Below, piece by piece: positions 44,901 to 57,491 of a DNA stretch of 64,000 nt (positions are counted from its first letter, which is position 1; each line of letters starts with the position of its first letter). The translations under genes and the position numbers were made by a program. Under the pieces are notes generated by a model. It saw only the letters and a list, made by a program, of their open reading frames with translations, ran no database searches and was not told the DNA's origin. Source of the stretch: Ochromonas danica (taxonomy: Eukaryota; Sar; Chrysophyceae; Chromulinales; Chromulinaceae). The stretch is from NCBI GenBank assembly GCA_015146655.1, contig VKHL01000085.1, forward strand, positions 1 to 64,000, written 5' to 3'.

Positions 44901-47900
44901 TTATGAGTTGCATATTGCTCGTTCGTTTTGTCGATGAGCTCGATGGAAAATTCCAACTCGCCTGGGAGAAACTTCTTAATGGATCGCAAGGAACTATTTC
45001 CAGGGATTGTTTCGGTCAGTTTATGGTGATATATAGTCTCACCAACTACTGGCATTGCGCCTTCTTCTGTTGCTTTGGCTCGTTGATCATCACTTTCAGG
45101 TTGACCCGTCGTCTGATCAACTCCATTGACGAGCTGCAAAGTCGACAATAGTTCATCTCCAGTGAGTATAATATTTCCAACACACTCCATTGTTCCAAAG
45201 AGACCCTTCTGTTGATTCCAGACTTCTAAAGAGAGAATGCTGTCGGAGATGTTTCCCACTCTTTTCCTCTCAATAGGTAGAAGTATTTCGTTGCCATCGG
45301 CGTCTTTCCATTGAGGCTGTCCACTCTTCACATTCGCTTCCTTCGTTCTCCCAATTTCACGGTCATTCCACTTGACTATAACAGAATACCCCGTGTTCGA
45401 TAGGGAGTATCCCTGGGGGAGATTGGCAATACGACGAATGCAGATCTTATAAGCAGCGATATCCGCTGCAGCAGACTGCATAGCAATTAGTGGATTAGAA
45501 TATTGGCAGCGTAGCTCAACTTCTCCCACTCCCCCTGCTCCCGTCATCTCCTTCACAGCAAGATACTTCTCAGGGAAGTAATCGCACAAGCGCAGTGGTA
45601 GCCAAATAGATTTCGCGCCGTCGTGGTCAAGGCAATCGAGCAGCTGATTGTAAGTGAGCTGACCCACTCCAACGAGCAAGTCAACTTTCTTAGGCAAATA
45701 CTGCCAAACTTCCACTTCAATAACGATTGAACGTCCTGAGCAAAAATGCTCCATCATGGAGAAGGGTAGATGGCTGGTAAACTTCTCGTTTTCCCATTGA
45801 GCAGCAGAACCACAATGTCGATCAACATTCGTCTTCCCTCGAACGCCACCAAAAAGACGAAGAACAGCATAAATATCAGTATTCTTCCCAACCAGGAGGC
45901 CTCTTGTAGATAGTACAAAGATATCGACACTCTTCTTGTCCAAACTATAACCCTCCATTTGCTGGGATAATTGTGAAGAAGGAGAGGCAATTCGAGAGGT
46001 TAATAAAGATATTCGACTTCGTCGATTAACAAATTTCTGTTCTATAGGTGTCTTGCGTGTAGAAGTGGTCAAAGCAAGCCAGTGATATTGGTGAAGCTCC
46101 TGCGAGAGTATGAACTCGAAAAAAGAACTTCCTCGCATCTCTACACAACCCAGATAGACATTTTGCTTGTTGGTTTTCCCTGCGTGAAATAATTCTATAA
46201 TAAGCTCAAAGTCTTCCACCATCCAAAGATCGTCCACCGGCTGATCTGTATCAGTTACATCTTCAAGTCGGACACTCGAAGCAATAGAATCAATTGAATG
46301 AGCTCTACCAACACGAGATCCAACAGAACTGTTTCCATCATCCTCATCTCCCTTTACTGCCATCAAATACTTATCCAATTCCTTGGGGAAGCGTAAAGAA
46401 ACACCAACAGCATCGGTCCATATTGGATCCAGACTGTTTTTAACGAGGGAGCTCTCGAACACCTTCACTCCGCAATAAGTAACCATTGCAAAAACATCCG
46501 CACCATTTCCCAGCACCGTTGGCTTGCTTAAGTCACACGCTGCAAGTACTGTTAGCAACCTTTCTGTCGCATATTTGGGTAATGTACTTGAAGGATCAAT
46601 GAGCGTTGACGATTGCCCTCGTGGACGAATGCGAAGCCAAATATGTAAGAAGATGTTATGCTCTATGTCATTCGCGACCAATGTCATTGTCGAACCTGAC
46701 AGCCGCGCCTCCAACAACTCCAAAAGACGTTTCTTTGCTAACGTTAAGGTAGCCATTTGACTCCCATGATCAATTGTCGCAATAAACTTCAACTCACAAC
46801 TAGAGAGAGACTGATCCGCAGTTTTTTCAAGTTCAAATCGGGTGGAAGAAGACGAAGTTTGAATGTCTTGGAGTGTTCTCGACGCACACTTCGTATTGTT
46901 CCAATAGACATCCAATTGGACGTTTGTTGTGTTGTTTGCATCAATGCCCGTGAGTCCGAGGTCCAAAATGAATGGTTGAGCAATGTTGGAAAAGTAACTT
47001 GGCCAGTCGTCTTCATCTATACGCTGCTCAGCAGTATCTTGATTTGTATCGCCAAAGGCCTCACTGTCAACAGTTGAAGCTTTCTCCATGGTTTCCAAGG
47101 CAAGTAACTTCTCATAATAGGCGTCAATGGCTGCGGTTTGAGCATCAAAGCTGGCTTTCAATCCTCCTCCCAACAACAGCTGAGGCAATTGGCCATGAGC
47201 TTTAGCTGTAGCTATCTCTGCATTGCTCGACATAGCGAAAGTTTGTATTTCGACACATTGATCGCCTGCTCTCATCAAAAAGGAACGCAAAGCCTCACCC
47301 GTAAGAGTTAATGAAGCTATCATGACTTCTTGATAGCAGATTTCAAAGGTTAATACAAATCCCGTCCAATCGTTATCAGCAGGCACCGTGAGACAGCAAA
47401 ATGCACGCTCATATCGGGGATGGAATGATCGAATAGCATTGGTGCGATAGATTTCCACTTTCTCTCCACCTTCACGTTCATAGCTTCGGAGAATTCGACA
47501 ATAATACAATGGCTCACAATTCCATACACCAACCTCAGGAATATGCTTCGCTCCATCAATCCAAATTACAGACTCCTCGGTCATTTTCTCACTATGAATA
47601 TAGTGTTGATAGTCTAGCTTACCCAACTCAAAGACTAATGAACCTTTGACCAATGCATTCTCTTCGTTCGTAAACTCATCGCTGGGACGAAGTAGCATCT
47701 CTCTCTTTGTGGAAACCATGAAGGAAGTTTGATTCTGAGATATCGGGCGATTAGCAGCCTCAAGGAAAGCATTGTTCTTCAACAATACTCTGCCCAAGAA
47801 GTCTCTCGGCTTATTCAAGGCTAAACTCCACACCTGAACTTCTAACTCACACAAATCATTTTCAAGCATAGAATGCATCCCTTGCTCTGTTGGTGGAAAT

Positions 47901-50900
47901 TGGCCAATTAAATCGCTTCGCAAGATGAAAGTTTCATTATCAAAGATTGGATGTGTTGAGCTGCGATAGACTTGAGTAGATCCTATCCTCTTACGGTTCC
48001 AATAAATATCAGCAATGGCATTGGCGCCACCATAAGAATCTGTATTGGACAGATCCTTGGCCTCCAACAGGCGCAACAGAAAGTCGAATCTTTCTTCCTC
48101 CGGACCTTCCGAGATGCTACTCACTCCATCATTCAACGAAAGTTCTTTTGTAGATGATGTATTATGTGCTATCTGTAATTGCAACTTAAACGAGCCACAA
48201 ATAGAAGCATTTGCAAACCCGCCCGTATTGGAATTGGTGTAATGAACGCTTTCGTTGGCCACGCTCATTTGGTCATTTGAATCGATTTCACTACTCATGT
48301 AACTTTTAAAGCTATTTTCAAAATGAACTTGATTTGATAGTAATGGAGGATGAGACGGTTTGCTTGTTTTGACAATATCGAGCCATTGCATACGAGGATG
48401 GCCTTCTTGGTTGCAAAGTTGTTCAATGACGAAACCATCAACGAACACCGAACCAATTAGACGGTCTTGCGTGAGGTTGATTTTGTCATTTATTATGTGA
48501 TGATCATAGATATCAATCTGCAGATTGCATTGGAACAGTCTGGATTGAGTTGAATTGAAAATTGGTACTGGTAGAATTAACCGTTCTTGAAAGAAGAGAA
48601 CATGAGTACTTCGCTTACAGATAGCAGTCCTTCCCAACATTCTGCCATTCCAAGTGACCATGCAAAAGACTTCTGGGCGACTGTCTTCATTATTAGTCAA
48701 CTTCCTTACCGCAGCAGCAACGGTGGAACTTTGTCTCATCAAGGTCGTTGGACCGTGTATTGTCTTTTTTGGTGCTGGCACTCTATGCGGCAATTCAATA
48801 GCAGCCAGAAGATCCAAGCAAAGCATGAAATCGTCGTATTGAAATATTTCAGGAGCATCCTCTGGACCGCCATGAAGCTCAATTAAAAGAGGAACTGAAA
48901 TAGCATTTGCTTTATCTCCTTTATCAGACCTCTTCTTTGGCGTAGTATTCCCCGCTCTGCCTTTGGTTACAACTTTCCTCAAAGGAAAAGATTTGGTGAC
49001 TGCACCCGATTGTCCTAAGAGAGAAACGAGCTGAGCTCCCGTGACGACCGTGTAGGCACACAGAATCCACTCTTCCAAGCTAACATCTTCGTCAACGTCA
49101 CGAAACTTCTCTCTCGATGGAGATTGAGCGCGACCACTACCATCTCCTCCTGGCGAATCATTTTCTTTTGATAAGTAAACCTCTACTCGAAGCTTCGATT
49201 GATAGAGCGTTTTGCCGCACGGGAATCGGAAAAATACTTTTTCATTGTGGAAAAGAGATGTTTGAGAACTCATCTCTCCTTGATTGTCAACTTTATCATG
49301 AGCACTGGGCAGAAGAAGATCAGGGCTGGAGGCAATCAAGATCTTCCTGTCATTAAACGAAGCTACAGCCAAGCATTGAACATCTTGCCTTTTCTCAAAC
49401 TCGCTGTTGCCCTCCAAAATGTTGGCCACAAGACCCATCACTGACAAGATATTCATCTCGAGATATCCTAACTCTTTAGCGTCATGGCTCTTGGCTGCTT
49501 GATTCAGTTGCGATCTTTGTGTTTGGTTGGTCAAGGCTGACGATGTAGCAGGAGGATTGTTCACTGCTGCTACAGCTGACTGCGCGTCTGCTACAGTGTT
49601 TCGAATTCCAGCCAAGCGACCGCAAACTTTAATCTGACTTGTCAATAGGCGGCTCAATCCTGCTTTCTCATTGCGATGCATTCGTTTGGAGATGATCATG
49701 GCGCTTCGAGGAGGGTATCGAATGTGCTCAAAATCAAACCAAGCTGCATGGTCTTCATCTCCCATCAGTAAAGTAGTTAAAGAGAACCCTTTCACTTCCA
49801 CGCTGCCAATCAATTCCTCCACACCACTTCCAGCAGCATCCGTGTCAATCGGGTGAGCATGAGAGTGATTGTAATTGTTGTTATTGTTGCTGCTATTACC
49901 ATCAACAGGCTTGTTCTCTATAAATTGATAGATCTCCAACTGCAACACATTGTTCTCCATGTCATCATCAGGGAAAAGTACAATATGGAAGCGTTCGTCT
50001 TTCCAACTGGGATTGAAGCTATTGAAAACAATCGAAGTACTTCCAATTTGTTCATTGTTAAGGAAGACTTTGACGAAGGTGTTTAGCTTGCCTTCCTTCC
50101 CATTAGTTTTACTGATGAACAGATCTCGCAGCGCTAACACACCAATCTCGCATTTGATTCCATTATTTCTGTTTTGAAAGGATACCAGTCGCTTCATTTC
50201 GATCAAAGTCGCTTCTTTCATTCCTTCTTGTGTGGGCGGAGGAGGCAATTTCAATAAATCGCAGAGTATTCGAGTATTTCCCACAGAAGGGTCGCTTCGG
50301 TTGCGAATGTGCGCCAAATTCTCTCCGTCAATATTCCTCCCAGAAATTAAGAGAAAAAAACCTGTACCTCCCTCATTATCGGCATCGATGGATCTGCTAG
50401 CAGAGAGAGCAAATGGATTAGTAGGTTTGACGAGCAAGGGAGTATTGATTTTATGCGCTTCCAGCCACGCAGGCTGGCCTGCAAGATAGCTCTCTAGCTC
50501 TTCTTGAGAGAGCTTAAGGGCACCCAGCACAAGTTGTTGTCCTTTTCCATCGATTGAAGACAGCTCAATCGTTAACTCTTCTTTACTTTGCGACATCAAA
50601 GAAAGCGCTGAAGATGAAAACCGACCATCTGAATCCATTCCAGCTGAACGCTTGGTTACTGGTATGAACAAATCCAATGCGTCCCATTTGAATGGCATTG
50701 AATCAGCGCCGTAGCGCGTTCTGCCAAGACTCAAGTTGGTCCAGTAAAACGTGACAGAAACCTTATTATAACGCGAAGAGAAGTCATCCTTCATTAACTC
50801 AACTCCTCTCATGCCCAAAACTTTCACCTGGAGGTCCTCTAGATAATGTCCAACCACTTGTGTAGAAGGGAACATCTTAGAAAGAAAAGATATTTGCGCA

Positions 50901-53900
50901 GCTTTGGCATTCTTTAACTCAGTGCTGAGGAAAATGTGACCTTGAGGGACTAGTGGGCTGTGGTAGAAATATCTCAAATCCAGTGCTTTCTGGGCAATCT
51001 CTTTCTCTTGGAGCTGCTGAACTCCAACTCCTGCTGTTCCTTTTCCTGCACCAGCAGCAGCACTGGATGAACCATTGCCAGGAAGCACTTGACCGTATAG
51101 CTTGGCAACAAGGACGGCTTCATCATAGGGAATGCCTTTAGGTATTTTCACCATAACGGGCTTGTGGAATACGTCATGACGGCTTGCATTCTCAACTTCA
51201 GTATTCTGCTGGTCCATCGCAGCCACAGGCAGCCGAACAGCTTGAGAAAGCAAGCACCCTCCTTGAAAGAATACTTTCAAATGTGGACTAACTAGTTCAT
51301 TGTTGACAAATTCCACCAATGTTATGGTTAGCAGAATAGTCAAATTCTCCGGAGTGGGCTCCTTGTTTGCTACCTTCGGTGGTTGATAGCTCAGTGACGT
51401 CAAAGAGGTCATATCGTCCTCTTTTCTCTCTTCCACTTTATTCAGCAGTGTGGGACGGAAGGTAATATGGTGGATCTCTGTGGCAAAGGGAAGGAAGTTC
51501 ATCACCAATTTCAGCAATTTTGCAATTCCCTCTGAATAAGATGATGATATCTGTGTGATATATTGCATATCTCTCACTGCATCTTCTAACCGATAATAGC
51601 GAACTGCCTTGTTGAGATACAAGCTAATACTATTGAAGAAAGAGATGACATCACTGAGTGACTCTTCCGAGTCTGTCATCGTGTTCTCTCCGGCACAGTT
51701 ATCTGCTGCGAGGACACCGACTACACTATCGATGTGGCAAACCAAGGGTGCTACTATAAAAGGGTACTCAAATTGTTGCCGCTCACCAAAGTGCTTCAAC
51801 CGATCAGCCAACTCTGAATTTGCAAGAATACAAAGTGTACGATCTTCGTCGATGGCTTTAAAGGAAACACCTTTACTATCGCTTCGTAACAACTTCTTAT
51901 CAAGCATATTGGATTGCTTTGAAGCCATAATATAATGGATCTCCTTGTTAAAAGCACCCAATACACCAATATACATGTTTGTGCTGTGATAGCAGGTGCA
52001 AACTGTTTCTGCGATCGTTGGGAAGAAGACATGACGACTGGGGAAACTTCGGGAATTGCAAAGGTTTTGGATTGTCAGTAGCATATCATGACGTATCTCT
52101 GCAGATGCCTTTTGAGATATAATAGCAAAGAGAACACTATTGATACTGTTTTGAAAGGTCTCATAAAAGTCGTAGTCAATATCAGGGATGGAATTGAGAT
52201 GGGAAATCGTCACCATTAGCAACAATCCTTGTCCACTCGCTAAGCTGGAAGCTGATTTCATGTGCGTCAGCAAAAAGATAGAGTCTCTTCCTTGCTTTTG
52301 AATAGGTCTACTTCCATACTTCGCAAGATCCATTTTCATTATTTTCTTTTCCAAGGGCTTGGGTAGGGCACCTCGTTGCTCGAGAATTTTCGGAGGCAAT
52401 AGCGTCTTCAAGACTTGAACCCGATCTTGCCACATTACTTGAGTGATGTACTGTGTAATCATTGTACCTTGAATCATGGCGCTGCAGCTGTGAATGGCAT
52501 CTGATATTGTGGTGACCAAGTCGCGGATCTCGGCGTGTTGATTCTTGGAGACTTTATTCATAGCTTGTAAAGCGGATTTCTTCAGCTTGACGTCTATTGC
52601 ACTTCCCATTAATCGCCCCATTTGCTCGAGGAAGATCTGTAAGTCCCGATCAACGCCACCATTTTTATTATCTTCCAAGCAATCAGGCGAAATGTGATCA
52701 CAGCCCAGCACTCCAAGGACCTTATTACCATGCCTCAGAGCTACACAGACGAAAGGTAACTGAGACTTCGCATTGAATTTCTTGGCACGAAAAGCACGAC
52801 TGATCGGCAGAATACGATCAATATCCACACCTACCTCCGTCTTGCGGTCGTACTTGTATTCGACATCATATTTGTCATGTCCCCAGATCTTTCTGATGGT
52901 TCCTTTATATAGCTTGCGGCCATAATAGACATCCACCAATGCCCCCACCTGTAGAAGAGTCTTTTTGTCAAAGTCCTTGTCGAGCAGGACAATTGTGCTG
53001 CCCGTGTCGACGACATCGAAAGAAATCCCCTCCTCTCGATCCATTTCTTGACCTTCCATTTCACTTCCAAGATTAGCCGCAATGAACTGAAGCACTTCTC
53101 CTCCAGGTTGCAGGAGACCAACATAGAGATGAGCTTGAAGCAAATCCTTCGGGATGAAGCTTAACATATTGAAACACATCTCGTCAATCTCAAGATTTCT
53201 CCATTCTAACAGCTTTCCTTCAGCGATTTTGATGAAATCGCGCAAGTTTTTGCGTCTTTGATCATGTTGCCATAAGGTGGTGATTGATGTCTGGATCTCC
53301 TCTGCAACACCGCCAATGATATCCTCGTCGAACTTGCTGAAGGCCTGTCCACCCAGTGCTGTGTACGATTTGTGTACCACCAATACGTAGCGATCATACA
53401 ATGTGGTCTTTCCCCATTTAAAAGACTTAGGCATGATCACTTCTTTGATCAGCCAATCTGTGGAATAATTATCTTCCACTCGATGCAGATTCTTGCTACT
53501 GCTACGCCCAGTGCTAATACTCTTGCTTACTGGGCTAGTGGTACCGCTCTTTTGGCCAGCGCGAGGCAGTTCCAAGTACTCCACTGCCACATCGAAGGCA
53601 CTATGAAGGAATTTCTCAGTTACTCGATTGCCTTTGGCATAGGAATATCGTAAAAGGATCTTGAGATCGTTCTCACTCTCCACTTGAAATCCCAGCAAGT
53701 AGATCTCCTTCACACCCGTAAGAACAGTGGTGATGGACTGCAAAGCCATCTCAATCATGCCGATAACATTGACGCGCTGCTGAGCCATCTTTCCTTTCAA
53801 TTCCTGAATAAATAGTTCACTTTTCCTTCCTTCCAAGAAACTCCCGAGCAAAACACCAATGTAGAATAGCTGACTGCTAAGCTCACTATCCAGCCTCGTA

Positions 53901-54792
53901 TAAGCGCCAAGTGATTGCGGCGTGTCTTGGAAGAGAGAGCACACTTCATTACTCCCCATTTCAACATCTACCTGACCATTTTCCCAGAGAATGTTATATC
54001 TTGGGCCTCCATAGAAAGGAACACCGTTACGAGTGAAGACTACCTCTTGAATGCGACCAGACATGATCAGAGCATTGTCTGGCGCTGTTTGAGGCAGTCC
54101 TGCAAAGATTTCCACGGGTAGCTTCTTCCAGAACCGCGCCGTTTCTACAAATCTATTCAAATGAAAGTAGTCAACTAGTCTGGTCAGAGTAGAGCTGGAC
54201 CTCAAAATCATGCAAACACACCTGTAGTCTTTGCTTGCCATCATCGCGCGCAATTGCTCCGCTGAGCGTTGTAATGTCTTTGGCTGGAAGCTTCGGTCAT
54301 CAGGATAGAGGCCGTGAATCTCCAGCACGCCATAAGATCGACTGCTTCCTATCAATGGCACATAAACCATGAAGTTCTGCAAGGCATCCATCTAACAATA
54401 AACAGAGCAGTCCTCGTTACATAAAGATAGATATTGCTGATAGTGTTCATCTTCTTTACCTCCATTACAATCTCTCGTCGATCCATGGACTTGAAGCTGG
54501 CAGATTCTCCGCGATAGAGAGTTCGAGCATAGGCTTTGTTTTCATAGAACTCCAAGACCTTGTTGTTGCTGTCTGCACAGATGCCAACATCTACCGCACA
54601 GCCAAAGAGCGCATTCTGCAGTCTGGAGGAGGTTATCTCCAGCAAGAGGTCCAAAGTCGCGGCGCCAGAGCTCAGGGAGAGACGAGAGATCTCCAGAATG
54701 GTCTCCTGGATATGATGCTCCGTCAAGAGCTTGCGCTCCAGCTCAACGTTGTAGATTTCATTGGGATAGGCTATTTTCACTGTTCTTTGCAT
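36847..54792 (-). CDS. Giant GAF/Tudor/multi-C2 protein, 5,938 residues
   Basis: Three exons in transcript order, 54792-54460, 54391-37153 and 37091-36847, joined by 68- and 61-nt introns in consistent phase (0, then G|GT). The central exon is 17,239 nt without a stop. Residues 30-165 form a GAF-like domain crossing the first junction; further GAF-like parts lie near 655 and 985 (VVGVLAADNC). A Tudor-like barrel (VDVYYGRKLYKGTIRKIW…YDVEY) is near 590-635. C2-like modules follow near 1295, 1525, 1751, 1970, 2211, 2383, 2583, 2721, 2930, 3091, 3316, 3531, 4435, 4628 and 4841; the last three are clearest (SGSSDPFVVV, NPTWQETLTI). Degenerate GAF-like helix-strand motifs recur between and after them. 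A poly-Gly run and Pro/Ser-rich tail end the protein. No membrane segment is seen, so this is not a ferlin or MCTP. C2 domains suggest lipid or Ca2+-dependent membrane contact; function is unknown. Confidence 0.85.
38573..38675 (-). repeat. CCA repeat encoding about 34 glycines
   Basis: A (CCA)n/(CCTCC)n tract within the giant gene. On the coding strand it reads GGT/GGA/GGC for about 34 consecutive Gly residues near residue 5,370. Because the frame stays open, the repeat is tolerated as a flexible linker between an acidic segment (EEGEVEPDHKDG) and a GAF-like region. Confidence 0.9.
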
Positions 54793-55193
54793 TGATATCT
54801 CGCTTCCATGCTATAATTAAGATAGCTTTTTATTTTTCTCATTCAATTCCGAAACTGAGGCGCAGAGCTGACCTGTTAAGTTAAAGGCTAGAGTTCCAGA
54901 TCTCCAGGCTAATTAGGGGGCGGTTTCGCTGCTTGCTGAACGATGTGAATGGAAGCATTGGTAGATTCCGGGATTATACCAGTATACAGATTACGCATCT
55001 ACAAAGCATAATATATTGCCTTGTTTAGGAGGGGAAAGCCGAAACAAAAATCATCACGGGATTAGGCAGTTCCAAAATGACTCATCGCCATACTGTACCT
55101 GAATAATTTTAAACCTACTGGCTATTATACATTATACACTGTCACGGAGTGGAAGATAGAGGAATTGTAAGCTGCGGCAGTAAAGAAAATCTA
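54793..55193. promoter_or_regulatory. Spacer upstream of the giant gene
   Basis: A 401-nt interval between two genes on the same strand. It should hold the giant gene's promoter and the 3' end of the next gene. It is AT-rich near 54810-54845. No upstream exon of the giant gene is visible here. Confidence 0.5.
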
Positions 55194-57277
55194 TTAGACA
55201 CCACTCCCAGAAACTGATAGTATCTCTACAGGCATGACCATATCATAGCAGAGCATCCTGCTCTTCGCTGCCTGCGGAGACTTCTTACTGACGCTACTTG
55301 TTTTTAGAGAGGCGTTTGCTATGCTGATGCCCGACATGCTAGCTTTCTGGCTCAAAAGAACGCTTCCTTTCGTACTGTTGGTGTTATTGTTGTTGTTGTT
55401 GTTGCCGATGGCAACAGGCTCGGCGAATGCCAGGGCTTCAACCGTGCCAGTCAGCGTGAAGCCTTCAATTACCAGCGCTCCTGTCACCAAGGCAATCGCA
55501 GAAAGACTCACGCGCCGTCTTTCCTTCGCTTGAATATTACTGACATTCCATGATAAAGAGTCGGTAAGAGGTATCACCACAGTTAGTTTCTTTCATTCTC
55601 TTACCCGAGGTAGAGAACAGACTGCCGAAAGAGGAGTTGCTTCGCTTGCGAGTGGGTCCCTTCGTCCTCAGCATTGTCACGAAAACTGTCAATCCTTCCA
55701 AGCAATTCTCATTTACCTAAGGGCGCATCAGGAAGATAGCAGAGAAACGTTTGCCTCACCTCACTCCATTGGTAGAAGAAGTGACAACATCGCTGGCATT
55801 GTTTGGACTTTTGCTGACCAAGAATTTCCTTATTTGATGATAGCTTGTGGCATCTAAGCGGCTCGTAGACATCACGACCTCAGCTATATCGTAGTGGCCC
55901 GAGTTGACTATTTCTAACGTCACTGTGAACTCTTTCATAACTTCCACTACACTAGAACAGTGTATTGTACATCGGAGTATTGCAAGCTGCTTCAGATCTG
56001 TGCCGTTAACAAATGCAGCCGATGATTGTTGTGCAGTCATTGCCAAGAGCTCGAAAGGGCTTGGTGTCGAGGAAATAGAGTTCATTTGAGTCACTTTCTT
56101 TGTTCCAGATGACCACGAAAGAACTCTCTGGTGGATGGGCCATATTTTCGATGATTCTTCGCCTCCAACTGCAGCTCGCCAGCTGAAGTGAAATGGAGTG
56201 AGATAGAACCCCAGTGGTCCATGATTCATGATATATTGGAAAGCATCCTGCGGCCACACAGCCATGAGGGCTTCTAAATCTGTTTGAAGTCTGTTAAAAG
56301 ATAATTAAAGGCAAGTCAACAAGACAGAAATTTCATGGAGTCATGAGCTCTCACCTATATACAAACACCTTAGAATGACCAGGTGATATATCGCAATTTG
56401 TGGGATTAATTAGAGGGGTGGCACGAAGGCGTGAGAGAATGGAGTTCATCTGGCCAGCTGGAGAGAGAGTCCCACCAGTTGGAGCGTTTGCTGTGGACGA
56501 AGAAGTTAGACTTAGCTCAGTCATCGAGGCCATCTCCACATTTTCATCAGCTTGAGGCATGAGTGTTTCCGTAAAACGTTCTGTATCTATCTTGCTTTGA
56601 TGAATGTCGAGGTTGGCACGGATGATTTTGACTCTGCGACGATGATCAATATTGTGCAAGCTGACTGATAGTAAGGTTGTATTACTATCCAACTCATCGA
56701 CTCTCCAAGTGACTCGAATGGGATGAAAGAAGATGACTTGTTGAGACCACATACGCTCCGGAGAGATAGGTAGACCGTGATAGGCCGCGTCAACCAGTCT
56801 ACGTAGCTCGCTCTCCAAAGGATTCGCGGACAGTTTTCGTGTAAACGAGACGGTTTGAGTCACCAGCAGCTGCAAGGTAAATTCTAATTGAAGCCTGGTG
56901 CCATAGTATCGTGGGTCAATGGAGATGGAAGTGGCGCTTTGGATAGAGCAGAAGTGTTCGGCTTCGTTCACTTCCAATTCGCCCACAAGCTGTCCTCCTC
57001 CTTCTCCCGCTATATAGCTCTTAATATGAGGTACCACCTGACCATTTTGAGTTATCCTTATTGTCAATTTCGAATTTGGTAAGAGAGATTGCCAAGTCTT
57101 CTGGTAGTAGTCGAATTCCACACGAGGTGGAGGACTCATACGCAAAGTCAGCTGAAGAGGAAAATCAACCCAATATCTTCTAGCTTCTTCGCATAACGTT
57201 CGATCATCCTCTAGACTTATCTGAGAAATGGTAAATGTATAAGTCGACTCACGCAATAGATCCTGATATTCAGTCAT
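55194..57277 (-). CDS. Unrecognised four-exon protein, beta-rich
   Basis: Exons in transcript order are 57277-56355, 56290-55765, 55716-55605 and 55528-55194. Introns of 64, 48 and 76 nt keep phase (AG|A, 0, G|CG), giving 631 residues. The translation alternates short hydrophobic strands in the manner of stacked beta-sandwich domains (FTVTLEIVNSGHYDIAEVV, VTWRVDELDSNTTLLSVSL), as in TRAPP-complex or adaptor-type trafficking proteins. That resemblance is weak and I do not name a family. The third exon is a basic Ser-rich linker (RKRSNSSFGSLFSTSG). The fourth gives a hydrophobic segment and an Asn run. The 5' end is uncertain: the frame looks coding up to 57412, with no ATG before 57277, so a short upstream exon or non-ATG start may be missing. 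Confidence 0.65.
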
Positions 57278-57491
57278 ATCTCCTGCGTTGTCAAGGATTG
57301 AGTGTGATGGATTGACGAGCAGTACAGAACAGCAACAACGCGTTTCTTCTCCCAAGCGTTCTTCAGATGGGCTTGTCGCACTTGCATCAAGCCAGGACAG
57401 CACAACACGCAACAGACTTTGTCAATCACAAGTCAACAATCCACATCTAATAGACACCATACTAAATTTGTATAATCAATAGTGAGAGGCC
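57278..57491. promoter_or_regulatory. Very short divergent promoter
   Basis: At most 214 nt, and perhaps only about 80 nt if the minus-strand gene begins near 57412, separate this pair of divergent genes. They must share a promoter. Confidence 0.5.

Noticed and set aside
37154-54121. Dozens of open frames of 60-375 codons antisense to or overlapping the giant gene
   Set aside because: They are shadows of the 17-kb exon; none has a family motif, and their residues mirror the repeats of the coding strand.
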